From the NCBI GenBank assembly GCA_016713665.1, contig JADJOR010000005.1, forward strand, positions 620,001-684,000: a DNA stretch of 64,000 bases, given 5' to 3'. The position numbers were made by a program, and so were the translations under genes. How positions within the stretch are numbered: position 1 is the stretch's first letter; the number at the start of each line of letters is the position of its first letter. This document shows positions 9,537 through 18,331 of the stretch, in pieces. The notes beneath the pieces are model-generated. The model saw only the letters and a list, made by a program, of their open reading frames with translations. It ran no database searches and was not told the origin of the DNA. This DNA comes from Deltaproteobacteria bacterium. GTDB lineage: Bacteria > Myxococcota_A > UBA9160 > UBA4427.

Positions 9537-10654
9537 CAGTCGAGCGTCTGCACTTCGACGGAGAGGACCGCGGGCAGACTCTGCACGATGGCCGTCCAGG
9601 AGTCCCCGCCGTTCCGCGACACGTAGACCTGACCCCCCGTCGTCCCGAAGTAGACGCCGCACTCGTCGAGCCGATCGACCGCCATCGCGTCGCGCATCAC
9701 GTTCACGTAGCAATGCTCCTGCGGCAGCCCCTTCGTGAGCGGCTCCCAGTCGTTTCCGCCGCTTCGGCTGCGGTAGACGCGGAGCCGGCCATCCGGCGGA
9801 AAATGCTCGGAGTCGCTCTTGATCGGGACGACGTAGAGCGTCTCCGGCTCGTGGGCATGGACGTCGATCACGAAGCCGAAGTCGCTGGGCAGGTTGCCCG
9901 AGATCTCCCGCCACGAGTCCCCGCCGTCGTCGCTGCGCATCACGTCCCAGTGCTTCTGCATGAAGAGCACGTCGGGATGCTTCGGGTGCATCGCGATGTG
10001 GTGGACGCAGTGGCCGACCTCGGCGGTCGGGTCGGGGATCTGTTCGGAGCGCAGGCCGCGATTGATGGGGCGCCAGGAGCGGCCGCCGTCGTCGGTGCGG
10101 AAGCTGCCGGCGGAGGAGATCGCGACGGTGATGCGGTCCGGCTTCGTCGGATGGAGCAGGATCGTATGCAGGCAGAGCCCGCCGGCACCGGGCTGCCAGA
10201 AGGGACCCGAGCCGTGCAGCCGCAGGCCCGAGAGCTCCTGCCAGGAGGTCCCGCCGTCGGTCGACTTGAACAGCGCAGCGTCCTCGACGCCCGCATACAC
10301 CGTGTTCGGGTCGCTCTGCGCGGGCTCGAGATGCCAGACGCGGGCGAACTCCCAGGGATGGGGCGTCCCGTCGTACCACTGATGGGTCCCGGCGACGCCG
10401 TCGTAGGGGAACTCGTTGCCGACGGGCGAAAAGCTCCGGCCGCCGTCGTCGGAGCGCTGGATCAGCTGCCCGAACCAGCCGGTGCTCTGGGAGGCATAGA
10501 TCCGATCGGGATCCGCGGGCGAGCCCTTCGCGTGATAGATCTCCCAGCCGCCGAAGAAGGGGCCGGAGACCTCCCACTTCGCACGGCCCTCGTCGGAGCG
10601 CAGGACGAAAGCTCCCTTCTTGGTGCCGACCAGGACGCGAACGCCTTTCTTCAT
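9536..10654 (-). CDS. BNR/sialidase-like beta-propeller protein
   Basis: A 372-residue protein made almost wholly of BNR (Asp-box) repeats: SDDGGRSF, STDGGTSW, RTDDGGRSW, SDDGGDSW and SRNGGDSW at regular spacing, the signature of sialidase-like or VPS10-like propellers. The usual sialidase arginine triad cannot be confirmed, so enzymatic activity should not be assumed. No signal peptide is visible. The ATG at 10654 is preferred over one at 10675 because an AGGAGAT sequence lies just upstream of it. The stop overlaps the start of the MoaD/ThiS-like gene, so the two proteins probably act together. Confidence 0.85.
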   Translation of the reverse strand: MKKGVRVLVGTKKGAFVLRSDEGRAKWEVSGPFFGGWEIYHAKGSPADPDRIYASQSTGWFGQLIQRSDDGGRSFSPVGNEFPYDGVAGTHQWYDGTPHPWEFARVWHLEPAQSDPNTVYAGVEDAALFKSTDGGTSWQELSGLRLHGSGPFWQPGAGGLCLHTILLHPTKPDRITVAISSAGSFRTDDGGRSWRPINRGLRSEQIPDPTAEVGHCVHHIAMHPKHPDVLFMQKHWDVMRSDDGGDSWREISGNLPSDFGFVIDVHAHEPETLYVVPIKSDSEHFPPDGRLRVYRSRSGGNDWEPLTKGLPQEHCYVNVMRDAMAVDRLDECGVYFGTTGGQVYVSRNGGDSWTAIVQSLPAVLSVEVQTLD

Positions 10655-10863
10655 CGGGATCTCCTCTCCGTTCATCTGCCGACCGATTGCGGCACCCTAT
10701 CGCACTCGAAGGGTCTGCCAGGTTGTCGTTCGATCCGGGCCCGATTCGACAGCGATTCTGCTCGAGCGGCACGAGCCGGCAGCGGCGCCGCACGCGATCG
10801 GCAAGGGTCCCGTGGGCCTAAAACCCGTCAAGTCGCTCCGGGGTGGAACCGATCCGGACCTTC
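10655..10863. promoter_or_regulatory. Divergent intergenic region between propeller and MXAN_5187-type genes
   Basis: A 209-bp non-coding stretch separates two divergent genes, so it must carry promoters in both directions. The ribosome site of the minus gene is visible as AGGAGAT (complement at about 10659-10665). I see no clear -35/-10 pair or strong palindrome here. Confidence 0.4.
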
Positions 10864-11463
10864 ATGTCGATGGAAGTCCTCACCCAGGACGAAGAGCTGA
10901 AGCTGCTCGAGATCAAGCTGAACCAGCTGAAGCTCGACTACGAGAAGTACTTCATCGGCACCCGCCCGACGGAGCCCGCCCAGCTGCGCAGCGAAATCCA
11001 GAAGAGCGTGATCAAGTGGTCGAATACCCGGATCACGAACTCGGCGATCCGCTTCAAGTTCAACAGCCTGAACGGGCGCTACCAGGCCTTCAAGCGCCAG
11101 TGGGACGGCGTCCTGCGCCAGATCGAAGCCGGCACCTACAAGCGCCACGTCTTCAAGGCCAACCTCCACGATCGCGAGCGCGGCCTCGCCCCCGGCGAGA
11201 GCGAGCTCGCCGCCCACGGCAAGCTCGCGGGCCCGGCGAAGGCGGGCGACGCGGCCCGCCCGGTCGGTACCGACCTGTTCGAGAGCTATCGCGCCGCCAT
11301 GCAGTCCGCGGGACAGGACACGAGCGGCCTCTCCCGCGCGAAGCTCGCCGCCGTGCTCGCCAAGCAGGAGGCCGAGCTCAAGAAGAAGCTCGGCTGCGAG
11401 AAGGTCTCCTTCACCGTCGTGGTCCAGGACGGCAAGGTCAAGCTCAAGGCCGCCGCGGGTTAG
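10864..11463 (+). CDS. MXAN_5187 C-terminal-domain-like protein
   Basis: A 199-residue protein of unknown function, rich in Lys and Glu. Its first 85 residues (DEELKLLEIKLNQLKLDYEK, then YFIGTRPTEP, RFKFNSLNGRYQAFKRQW) resemble a small domain that I associate with the myxobacterial protein MXAN_5187. This part is strongly helical, probably a coiled coil. A proline/alanine-rich linker follows. The C-terminal part (residues about 140-199) holds SRAKLAAVLAKQEAELKKKLGCEKVSFTVVVQDGKVKLKA, resembling a short helix-plus-strand module. ATG 10864 is chosen; a GTG at 10843 would add seven residues. Likely role: structural or protein-protein interaction. Confidence 0.75.
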   Translation: MSMEVLTQDEELKLLEIKLNQLKLDYEKYFIGTRPTEPAQLRSEIQKSVIKWSNTRITNSAIRFKFNSLNGRYQAFKRQWDGVLRQIEAGTYKRHVFKANLHDRERGLAPGESELAAHGKLAGPAKAGDAARPVGTDLFESYRAAMQSAGQDTSGLSRAKLAAVLAKQEAELKKKLGCEKVSFTVVVQDGKVKLKAAAG

Positions 11464-11619
11464 TCGGATCTTCGTTCCGCCCCGTCCCTGTCCGCACCGA
11501 TCCGGCACGCCTATCCTCGCGCATCGATCGATCGAAGGGCGGAGCGTGGCGCTCGCCCGATCGCCGAGCCACCCGATCTCGGACGATCCGGCGCCGCGAG
11601 GACGAAAGGCGGAGGGCAC

Positions 11620-13959
11620 ATGGGCTCCGGACTCGGCGCGCGTCGGGACATCTCGACGCTCGTCGTCGCGGCATCCGCCTTCGGGCTGCTCGCCTTCGCC
11701 TGCTCGACCCCGACGGCAAACGAACGTGCGACCCCCTTCGCGGCGTCCGCGGCCGCTTCGCCTGCGACCTCGACCGAGACGGCGACCGCGACCCCGCACT
11801 CGGCGCCCGCCGCCGCGTCCTCGGCGACGGCGCTCTACGCCGCGCGCTGCAGCGCCTGTCACGGCGCCGATCGACGCGGGAGCGAAGGCGGGGCCCCTCT
11901 CGTCGGCGACGCGTTTCGCGCCCGATGGTCGGCTTCGGGCGAGGCCGCCCTCGCCGAGCGGATCCGTCTCTCGATGCCGCCGGGGCGGCCCGAGTCGCTG
12001 TCCCCTGCGAGCGCCCACGCGCTGGCGGCGCTGCTGCTCGCGACGCCGGGAACGGCCGGGGAGGAGATCCGCGAGGCGAGCGCGAGCGAACGCACGCACG
12101 ACGTCGAGTGGCGCTTCGTGGGCGGCGACGCGGGGAGCCAGCGTTATTCGCCGCTCGACCAGATCGATCGCGACAACGTCGCGAAGCTCGCGATCGCGTG
12201 GCGCTGGAGGGCCGACAATTTCGGCCCGAGCCCGGAGACGAACTATCGGACCACGCCGCTCATGGTCGGTCGGACCCTCTACGCGACGGCGGGCTCGCGG
12301 CGGGCGGTGGTCGCGATCGACGCGGCGAGCGGAGAAACGCTCTGGGTCCACCGCGAAGACGAGGGCGCCCGCGCCGCCGCGGCGCCGCGCTCGAACTCGG
12401 GGCGCGGCGTCGCCTACTGGTCCGACGGCCGCGAGGAGCGGATCTTCGTCATCACCCCGGGCTTCCGCCTCGTCGCCCTCGACGCCCGCGAAGGGCGCCC
12501 GATCGAGTCCTTCGGCGAGAGCGGTCGCGTCGATCTGAAGCGCGGGCTCGACCGCGAGCTCGACCCCGAGACCGCGCCCATCGGATCGACCTCGCCGCCG
12601 ATCGTCGTCGGCGACGTCGTCGTCGTCGGCTCGGCGCTCGCCGACGGCAGCCGCCCGCCGGCCCTCGCCATGCCGCCGGGCCACGTCCGCGGCTACGACG
12701 TCCGGACCGGCGCCCAGCGCTGGATCTTCCATACGCTGCCCCATCCGGGCGAGCCCGGTCACGAGACCTGGCCCGCCGACGCGTGGAAGACGATGGGCAA
12801 CACGGCCGTCTGGACGACGATGTCCGCGGACCTCGAGCGAGGTCTCGTCTACCTGCCCGTCGAGGCAGCGACCGGGGATTTCTGGGGCGGCCATCGCCCG
12901 GGCGACAACCACTTCTCCCAGAGCCTCGTCTGTCTCGACGCGCGAACGGGCCGGCGCGTCTGGTCGTTCCAGACCGTCCACCACGACGTCTGGGACTACG
13001 ATCTCCCGGCCGCCCCCATCCTCGTCGACGTGCTCCATGACGGCGTGCTCGTCCCCGCCGTCGCGCAGCTCACGAAGCAGGGCTTCACCTTCGTCTTCGA
13101 TCGCCGGACGGGTGAGCCGCTCTGGCCGATCGAGGAGCGACCGGTCCCCGCGAGCGACGTCCCCGGCGAACGGCTCTCGCCGACCCAGCCCTTTCCGACG
13201 AAGCCTCCGCCCTTCGAGCGCCAGGGCCTCTCTGAAGCCGACTTGATCGACTTCACGCCCGCGCTCCGCGACGAGGCCCGGGCGATCTTCCGCCGCTACC
13301 GCTCGGGCCCGCTCTTCACGCCGGGCTCGCGGCCCGAGCCGAATGGAACGAAGGGCACGTTGATCCTGCCGGGCACCGTCGGCGGCGCCAACTGGCCGGG
13401 CGGTGCCGTCGATCCGGAGACCGGGACCCTCTACGTCGGCTCGTCGACCTCGCCGAGCGTGCTGCGGCTCGGATCCGATCCCGCGCTCTCGCCGCTGCCC
13501 TACGTCCTGCTCGGCTACCCGCTGCCCGACGAGCTGCCCGGCGGATCGCTCCCGCTCGTGAAGCCGCCGTGGGGACGCATCACGGCGATCGACCTCGATC
13601 GCGGCGCGCTCCTCTTCACGATCGCGAACGGCGACGTCCACCCGAGCGTCCGCGCCCATCCGGCCCTCGCCGGCGTCGAGCTGCCGCGCACCGGCCGCCC
13701 GGATCGGGCGGGTCTGCTCGTGACGAAGACCCTGTTATTCGCGGGGGAGGGCGGCGGGATGTACGGCCTGCCCGGCGGCGGGGGCCCGATGCTCCGCGCC
13801 CACGACAAGACGACCGGCGAGATCCTGGCCGAGCTCGCGCTTCCGGCGAACCAGACCGGCCTCCCGATCAGCTACGCGATCGACGGCAAGCAGTTCATCG
13901 TCGTCGCCGTCGGCGCGCCCGATCATCCGGGCGAGCTCGTCGCGCTCGCCTTGCCGTGA
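11620..13959 (+). CDS. Lipoprotein cytochrome c-PQQ-dependent dehydrogenase
   Basis: A 779-residue quinoprotein. A lipobox (LLAFAC, Cys28) suggests a lipid anchor, with the enzyme facing the periplasm. A small cytochrome c domain follows, with one heme site CSACH (Cys77, Cys80, His81) and a probable Met ligand in the segment RLSMPPGRPE. From about residue 160 comes an eight-bladed PQQ propeller beginning WRFVGGDAGSQRYSPLDQI and continuing with repeated W-docking blades (AIDAASGETLWVH, YDVRTGAQRWIFHT, LDARTGRRVWSFQTVHHDVWDYD). The family oxidises sugars or alcohols and passes electrons to heme. The order cytochrome-then-PQQ is less common than PQQ-then-cytochrome. Start: ATG with GGAGGG 6 bp upstream. 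Confidence 0.9.
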   Translation: MGSGLGARRDISTLVVAASAFGLLAFACSTPTANERATPFAASAAASPATSTETATATPHSAPAAASSATALYAARCSACHGADRRGSEGGAPLVGDAFRARWSASGEAALAERIRLSMPPGRPESLSPASAHALAALLLATPGTAGEEIREASASERTHDVEWRFVGGDAGSQRYSPLDQIDRDNVAKLAIAWRWRADNFGPSPETNYRTTPLMVGRTLYATAGSRRAVVAIDAASGETLWVHREDEGARAAAAPRSNSGRGVAYWSDGREERIFVITPGFRLVALDAREGRPIESFGESGRVDLKRGLDRELDPETAPIGSTSPPIVVGDVVVVGSALADGSRPPALAMPPGHVRGYDVRTGAQRWIFHTLPHPGEPGHETWPADAWKTMGNTAVWTTMSADLERGLVYLPVEAATGDFWGGHRPGDNHFSQSLVCLDARTGRRVWSFQTVHHDVWDYDLPAAPILVDVLHDGVLVPAVAQLTKQGFTFVFDRRTGEPLWPIEERPVPASDVPGERLSPTQPFPTKPPPFERQGLSEADLIDFTPALRDEARAIFRRYRSGPLFTPGSRPEPNGTKGTLILPGTVGGANWPGGAVDPETGTLYVGSSTSPSVLRLGSDPALSPLPYVLLGYPLPDELPGGSLPLVKPPWGRITAIDLDRGALLFTIANGDVHPSVRAHPALAGVELPRTGRPDRAGLLVTKTLLFAGEGGGMYGLPGGGGPMLRAHDKTTGEILAELALPANQTGLPISYAIDGKQFIVVAVGAPDHPGELVALALP

Positions 13960-13964
13960 GCGGC

Positions 13965-15788
13965 TCAAGGCACGCCTGCTGCCCCCGGCACGAATTTCTG
14001 GATGCGGTCGTTGATGCGCACCTCGGCGGTGTAGACCGAGCCGTCGGGGCCGACGGCGAGATCATGGCCCCAGGCGAGCTCACCCGGCGCGGCGCCGTAC
14101 CGACTCCACTGCGCCTCGACCCGGCCGTCGAGATCCATCCGCGTGAGCCGCGCGAAGCCCGCGATCTCGGGATTCATGTGGCCGCCATCGATCACGAAGA
14201 GTCGATCGCCCGCGACTTCGACGCCCCAGGCGCGCGTTCCGCGTCCGAAGCGTTCGGGCCCCCAGGCCGTGAGGAAACGTCCGTCCCGGTCGAAGACCTG
14301 GACGCGCTCGTTGCCGCGATCGGCGACGTAGATCCGGTCGCGGGCGTCGAGGGCGATGCCGTGGGGCAGATCGAATTCGCCGGGCCCGCGGCCCTTGCGT
14401 CCCCAGCTCGCGACCGGCTTGCCCTCCTTCGAGAGGTGCACGACGCGGCTGTTGCCGTAGCCGTCGCTGACGAAGATCTCGCCCGTGCTCGCGAAGGCGA
14501 GGTCGGTCGGCTGATCGAAGTGGGCGAGGTCGTCGCCGGGCACGCCCCGCTCCCCGATGGTCGTGAGCAGCTCACCGTCGTGGCTGAAGCGGAGGACCTG
14601 ATGCCGCAGCGTGTCGGTGACCCAGATCTCGTCGTTCGGGCCGATCGCGAGGCCGTGGGGGTTCTCGAAGACGCCCTCGCCGAAGCGCACGACGATGCGG
14701 CCGTCGCTCGGGTCGAGGCCGAGGATGGATGGGCCCGGGCCGCGGTGGAAGAGGAAGACGTGGCCGTGGGAGTCGACGCCGACACCGCTCGTCTCGCCGA
14801 TCGCGACGCCGGGCTCGAGGGCGGGCCAGTCCGGCACGACCGAGTAGGCGCCGCTCAGCACGAGTCCAGGCTCGAGCAGGCCCTGCTCGACGAGCGCCGC
14901 GTTCTGCTCGGGATCGTGGGCGACGACGAAGGCGAACGAAACGCCCGAGTCGGGTTCGCCCGTTCCGGGTCCGGCCGTCGCGAGATCGGAGAAGTAGGCG
15001 ATCTGCTCGGCGATCCGCACGCGGTCCTCGCCCGCGACGAGGCCGATGAGCAGGCTCTTGCCCCGGCGCTCGCGCAGGTTGCGGGCGTTCCAGGTGATGT
15101 CGCCGAGAAAGAGATATTCGGCGCCGTCCGCGCGCCGCACGTAGACGACCTGGCTGCCCGGGGTGTGCCCGGGCATCGCGATCGCGACCACGCCCGGCGC
15201 GACGGGACGCAGCGCGACGTCCGGCGCTTCGGGGAGCCCGACGAAGCGCTCCTCCGAGAGCCCTGCCTCGCGCATCGCCGCAGAATGGCGCTGGGCCGTG
15301 GGGATCAACAGATGCGGACGGACGGACGCGTCGTCGATCACCGCGAGCAGCCCGTTCGCGTGGTCCCAATGTTCGTGGGTCAGCAGGATGCGGTCCGCGC
15401 GGCGCAGGGCGGTGGTCTGGTTCGCGAAGGCCTCGGGATCGTAGTCGGCCATCATCGGCATCGACGCATGGCGCTCGGCGCCGTGGACCGCGTCGACGAC
15501 GACGCTCGAGCCGTCGGCGTAGGCGAGCTGATAGGTCCGGAACTCCATCGGTACGCCGCTCCAGCCGCAGCCGGCGCAGACCATCCAGCCGAAGAAGCGC
15601 CCGCGCGCGACGACCTCGCTGCGGACCTCCCGCGGCCCCGCTTCGACGGGACCCGCGAGCGCGCGCACCCGATCCCAGTCGATCTCGAGCGTCGAGCGCG
15701 CGGGCAGCGGGTCCCTCACGAAGAGGAAGAAGTAGGCGAGGGAGAGGGCGAACAGGACGCCTGCGAGCAGGACGCGCCGGACGGACAT
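13965..15788 (-). CDS. Metallo-beta-lactamase fold/NHL-propeller fusion protein
   Basis: A 607-residue fusion. An N-terminal hydrophobic segment (VLLAGVLFALSLAYFFLFV, about 6-24) should act as a membrane anchor or signal. The metallo-beta-lactamase domain follows with the dimetal motif HEHWDH (His138, His140, Asp142, His143), AMPGHTPGSQ and FLGDITW, so the metal site looks intact. From about residue 360 come NHL repeats (HGLAIGPNDEIWVTD, QPTDLAFASTGEIFVSDG, HGIALDARDRIYVADRG, HDLAVGPDGSVYTAEV), as in peptidyl-amidoglycolate lyase-like propellers. Probably a periplasmic hydrolase on a propeller scaffold; substrate unknown. ATG 15788 is preferred over an upstream start because GAGGAG lies about 9 bp before it. 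Confidence 0.86.
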   Translation of the reverse strand: MSVRRVLLAGVLFALSLAYFFLFVRDPLPARSTLEIDWDRVRALAGPVEAGPREVRSEVVARGRFFGWMVCAGCGWSGVPMEFRTYQLAYADGSSVVVDAVHGAERHASMPMMADYDPEAFANQTTALRRADRILLTHEHWDHANGLLAVIDDASVRPHLLIPTAQRHSAAMREAGLSEERFVGLPEAPDVALRPVAPGVVAIAMPGHTPGSQVVYVRRADGAEYLFLGDITWNARNLRERRGKSLLIGLVAGEDRVRIAEQIAYFSDLATAGPGTGEPDSGVSFAFVVAHDPEQNAALVEQGLLEPGLVLSGAYSVVPDWPALEPGVAIGETSGVGVDSHGHVFLFHRGPGPSILGLDPSDGRIVVRFGEGVFENPHGLAIGPNDEIWVTDTLRHQVLRFSHDGELLTTIGERGVPGDDLAHFDQPTDLAFASTGEIFVSDGYGNSRVVHLSKEGKPVASWGRKGRGPGEFDLPHGIALDARDRIYVADRGNERVQVFDRDGRFLTAWGPERFGRGTRAWGVEVAGDRLFVIDGGHMNPEIAGFARLTRMDLDGRVEAQWSRYGAAPGELAWGHDLAVGPDGSVYTAEVRINDRIQKFVPGAAGVP

Positions 15789-15983
15789 CGAAGGATCTCC
15801 TCGCGCTGCGCACGGCGGACGATCGCCGGCGGGCGGTGGGCGGACCTCCATTGATTAGCAGCCCGAGTCCTGCCAGCCCGCGCGAATCACGAACCTTGTC
15901 GCCGCCGACCTCACGGTCGCAGCCTCCGCGCGGTAGGATCCGTCTTCGTCCGCTCGAGCGGGCGCTCGATCGGGGAGTGGAAG
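15789..15983. promoter_or_regulatory. Divergent intergenic region between MBL-NHL and AtoE-type genes
   Basis: A 195-bp gap between two divergent genes. It carries the ribosome sites GAGGAG (minus, about 15797-15802) and GGGGAG (plus, 15972-15977). No convincing promoter pair or repeated operator is visible. Confidence 0.35.
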
Positions 15984-17366
15984 GTGGATCGCCTGCTCGA
16001 CGGCTTCGTGCGCTTCTTCGTTCGCTGGATCCCGGACTCCTTCGTCGTCGCGATCCTGCTGACGCTGCTGACCTTCTTCCTGGCCGTGACCGTCGCCGGC
16101 GAGCCGCCCCTCGACGCCGTGCTCGCCTGGGGCGACAGCGTCTGGCACCTGCTCGCCTTCACGAACCAGATCACCCTGACGCTGCTTCTGGGCTTCGCCC
16201 TCGCGAACACCCCCGCGATGCGCGCGCTGCTCGTCCGCTGCGCCGGCATCGTCCGGAGCCCGACAGGGGGCTACGTCGTCGCCTGCTGGATCACCGGCGT
16301 CTGCTCACTCGTCTCCTGGGGCCTCGCCCTGATCGCCTCCGGCATCGCCTCGCGGGCGATCGGCGAGCATTGCCGGCGGCACGACATCCCGGTCCACTAC
16401 CCGCTCTTGACCGCGTCGTCGTTCTCGGGCTTCGTGATCTGGCATCAGGGGCTCTCGTCGTCGATCGGCCTCTCGGTCGCCTCACCGGGTCATTTCCTCG
16501 AGGCGCAGATGGGCCTGCTCGAGATGTCGCAGACGATCTTCAGCGCCTGGAACGTGGGGCTCGTCCTGGCGGTCCTCCTGACGCTGCCGTTCGTGATGAG
16601 CCGGCTGCATCCGCGCGATCCCGCGGCCGTCGAGCCGATGCCCGACCCGATCGGCGGGCGCGAAGAGCGGACGCGCGACGGCGCGACCCTCGAGGCCGAG
16701 GACGCGCGCCCCGCGGTCGACACGACGGCGGTCGGAACGCCGGCCGAGCGCGTCGAGGACTCGCGTCTGCTCGGCGCAGCGATCGTCCTGCTCGGCGCCG
16801 TCTATCTCTTCCAGCACTTCTTCGTGCGCGAGCGCGGGCTCTCGCTCGACGTCTTCAATCTCGGCTTCCTGTTGGCGGGGATCGCGCTCGCGGGCTCGCC
16901 GATCCGGTACATGCGCATCATCGTCGAGGGCGGCCGCGTCGCGGTGCCCCTGTTGCTCCAGTATCCGTTCTACGCGGGGATCGCCGGGCTGATGGCGGAG
17001 ACGGGACTCGCGCGGATGATCGTCGAGCAGTTCATCCGCTTCGCCGACGCCGACACGCTTCCGCTCTTCGGCTTCCTGAGCGGGGGGCTGCTGAACCTCT
17101 TCGTGCCGTCGGGCGGGGGGCAGTGGGCGCTGCAGGGGCCGATCCTGATCGCCGCCGCCCTCGAGATCGGCGCCGATCTGCCGCGAACGACCATGTCGGT
17201 CGTGCTGGGCGATCAGTGGACGAACCTGATCCATCCGCTGACGCTGACCCCGATCGTGCTGGTCGCGCAGATCCCGCTGCGCAAGATCATGCCCTACACC
17301 TTCGCCGCGGTGCTCTATACGGGCATCGTCTTCGCGATCGCGGTCGCGATCCCCGTGAGCCGATGA
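15984..17366 (+). CDS. AtoE-family short-chain fatty acid transporter
   Basis: A 460-residue integral membrane protein with about 11-12 hydrophobic helices. The N-terminal motif FVRWIPDSFVVAILLTLLTF is the hallmark of the AtoE (TIGR00366-type) family. Further family features are GLALIASGIASRAIGEHC, the hairpin SSFSGFVIWHQGLSSSIGLSVASPGH, and the re-entrant patches QYPFYAGIAGLMAETGL and FVPSGGGQWALQGP. The E. coli relative is linked to acetoacetate and short-chain fatty acid uptake. Start is GTG with GGGGAG 6 bp upstream. A second, diverged copy lies at 39004-40449. The substrate is uncertain, because the genes here are not an ato operon. Confidence 0.88.
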   Translation: MDRLLDGFVRFFVRWIPDSFVVAILLTLLTFFLAVTVAGEPPLDAVLAWGDSVWHLLAFTNQITLTLLLGFALANTPAMRALLVRCAGIVRSPTGGYVVACWITGVCSLVSWGLALIASGIASRAIGEHCRRHDIPVHYPLLTASSFSGFVIWHQGLSSSIGLSVASPGHFLEAQMGLLEMSQTIFSAWNVGLVLAVLLTLPFVMSRLHPRDPAAVEPMPDPIGGREERTRDGATLEAEDARPAVDTTAVGTPAERVEDSRLLGAAIVLLGAVYLFQHFFVRERGLSLDVFNLGFLLAGIALAGSPIRYMRIIVEGGRVAVPLLLQYPFYAGIAGLMAETGLARMIVEQFIRFADADTLPLFGFLSGGLLNLFVPSGGGQWALQGPILIAAALEIGADLPRTTMSVVLGDQWTNLIHPLTLTPIVLVAQIPLRKIMPYTFAAVLYTGIVFAIAVAIPVSR

Positions 17367-17403
17367 GACGACGCCGACCCGAGGTGGGCGATCCGGTCCG
17401 GAC

Positions 17404-18084
17404 CTAACGAAGGCTCGTCCGATCGAGGGTGGCACGCAGCTCGATCTGCGCGAGACACGCGAGCTCGCCGCGGAGGGGACCGAACGGCGCCGCCCGAGCG
17501 AGCGCCTCGGTCCCGAGCGCGCGATCGGTCTCGGAGGACTGGTCGATCACGCGCGAGAAGCGGACGTCCCCCCCGGCGCCGAGGATGAAGCCGAGCACGA
17601 CGAAGCCGCCCTCGCCGGAGGCGTCTCCGGCGGCCCAGGTCTCGTCGAGATGCCGATGGAGCGCGTCGAGGTAGGCCTGAGCCGCGGTCGACGCGAGACA
17701 GTCGCGCGCCTCGGGCGGCGCCGTGTCCAGACGGATGGAAGGGGCCGCGGGATCGCCGTCGAAGCGTCCGGAGCTCGAGACCTGCAGCGCGTAGACGATG
17801 CCCGAGAGCAGGAGCAGGGCGGGAAGCGACGCGGCCGCGCTGCGAAGCGGGCGCGCGCGCTGCGCGGGATCCCGTCGACGCAAACGATGACCCAGGCTCG
17901 CGAGCGCGATCCCACACGCCGCGGCACACAGCCATCGCGACCCACCACCGAGCCCGGCCGCACCGACACCGCCCGCCACCAGGGCCGCCAGATCGGGGAG
18001 CCAGACGATTCCATCGCCCGGCCGCGGGAAACGCCGATCGGGTCGTCCGGTCCCGGGCTCGGCCCTGCCCTGATCCCCTGCCAC
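17404..18084 (-). CDS. TonB C-terminal-like membrane protein
   Basis: A 226-residue protein starting at GTG 18084, chosen because GGAGG lies 6 bp upstream; a GTG 69 bp further out lacks a site. Two hydrophobic stretches (about 30-65 and 87-105) come first. The C-terminal 90 residues follow: YLDALHRHLDETW, then GFVVLGFILGAGGDVRFSRVIDQS and ALARAAPFGPL. That pattern (long basic helix, beta strand with GxxxxxxVxxSSG-like turn, helix, PFxPLP-like loop) is typical of TonB C-terminal domains and related periplasmic proteins. The usual proline-rich linker is absent, so it may be a TonB-CTD-like protein rather than a working energy transducer. Confidence 0.7.
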   Translation of the reverse strand: MAGDQGRAEPGTGRPDRRFPRPGDGIVWLPDLAALVAGGVGAAGLGGGSRWLCAAACGIALASLGHRLRRRDPAQRARPLRSAAASLPALLLLSGIVYALQVSSSGRFDGDPAAPSIRLDTAPPEARDCLASTAAQAYLDALHRHLDETWAAGDASGEGGFVVLGFILGAGGDVRFSRVIDQSSETDRALGTEALARAAPFGPLRGELACLAQIELRATLDRTSLR

Positions 18085-18205
18085 CCGCTCGCCTCCACTC
18101 GAACCAATCGATTTCGCCGGATACCGGAGCGAGTCCGGTCGACCGACTCGCACCGTCGAATCCCATGATGGACGATCCGGAAGCGCTCGGCCCGTGAAGC
18201 AGAAA

Positions 18206-18241
18206 GGGGGAGCGGTTCGCCCTCGGGCAATCCGCTCCCCC
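18206..18241 (-). terminator. Hairpin terminator downstream of the PEP-CTERM gene
   Basis: A perfect 10-bp stem, GGGGGAGCGG at 18206-18215 and CCGCTCCCCC at 18232-18241, encloses a shorter inner stem GCCC/GGGC. Read on the minus strand it is followed by TTTCTGCTT, a weak U tract. A second, bulged GATCCGCCG hairpin lies nearer the stop codon at about 18303-18325. The pair should end transcription of the PEP-CTERM gene before the TonB-C-like gene. Confidence 0.65.
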
Positions 18242-18331
18242 GATCCTGTCTCGCATCCGCGCGTCCCGGTTCACGCTCCGGGCCCATGCACGGGTCCGGA
18301 GCGATCCGCCGCGACGGCGGGATCCGTTCGC

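Noticed and set aside
10828..13659. Antisense open frame over the MXAN_5187-type and PQQ genes
   Set aside because: No recognisable domains and extreme Arg/Gly content; the sense genes are well supported.
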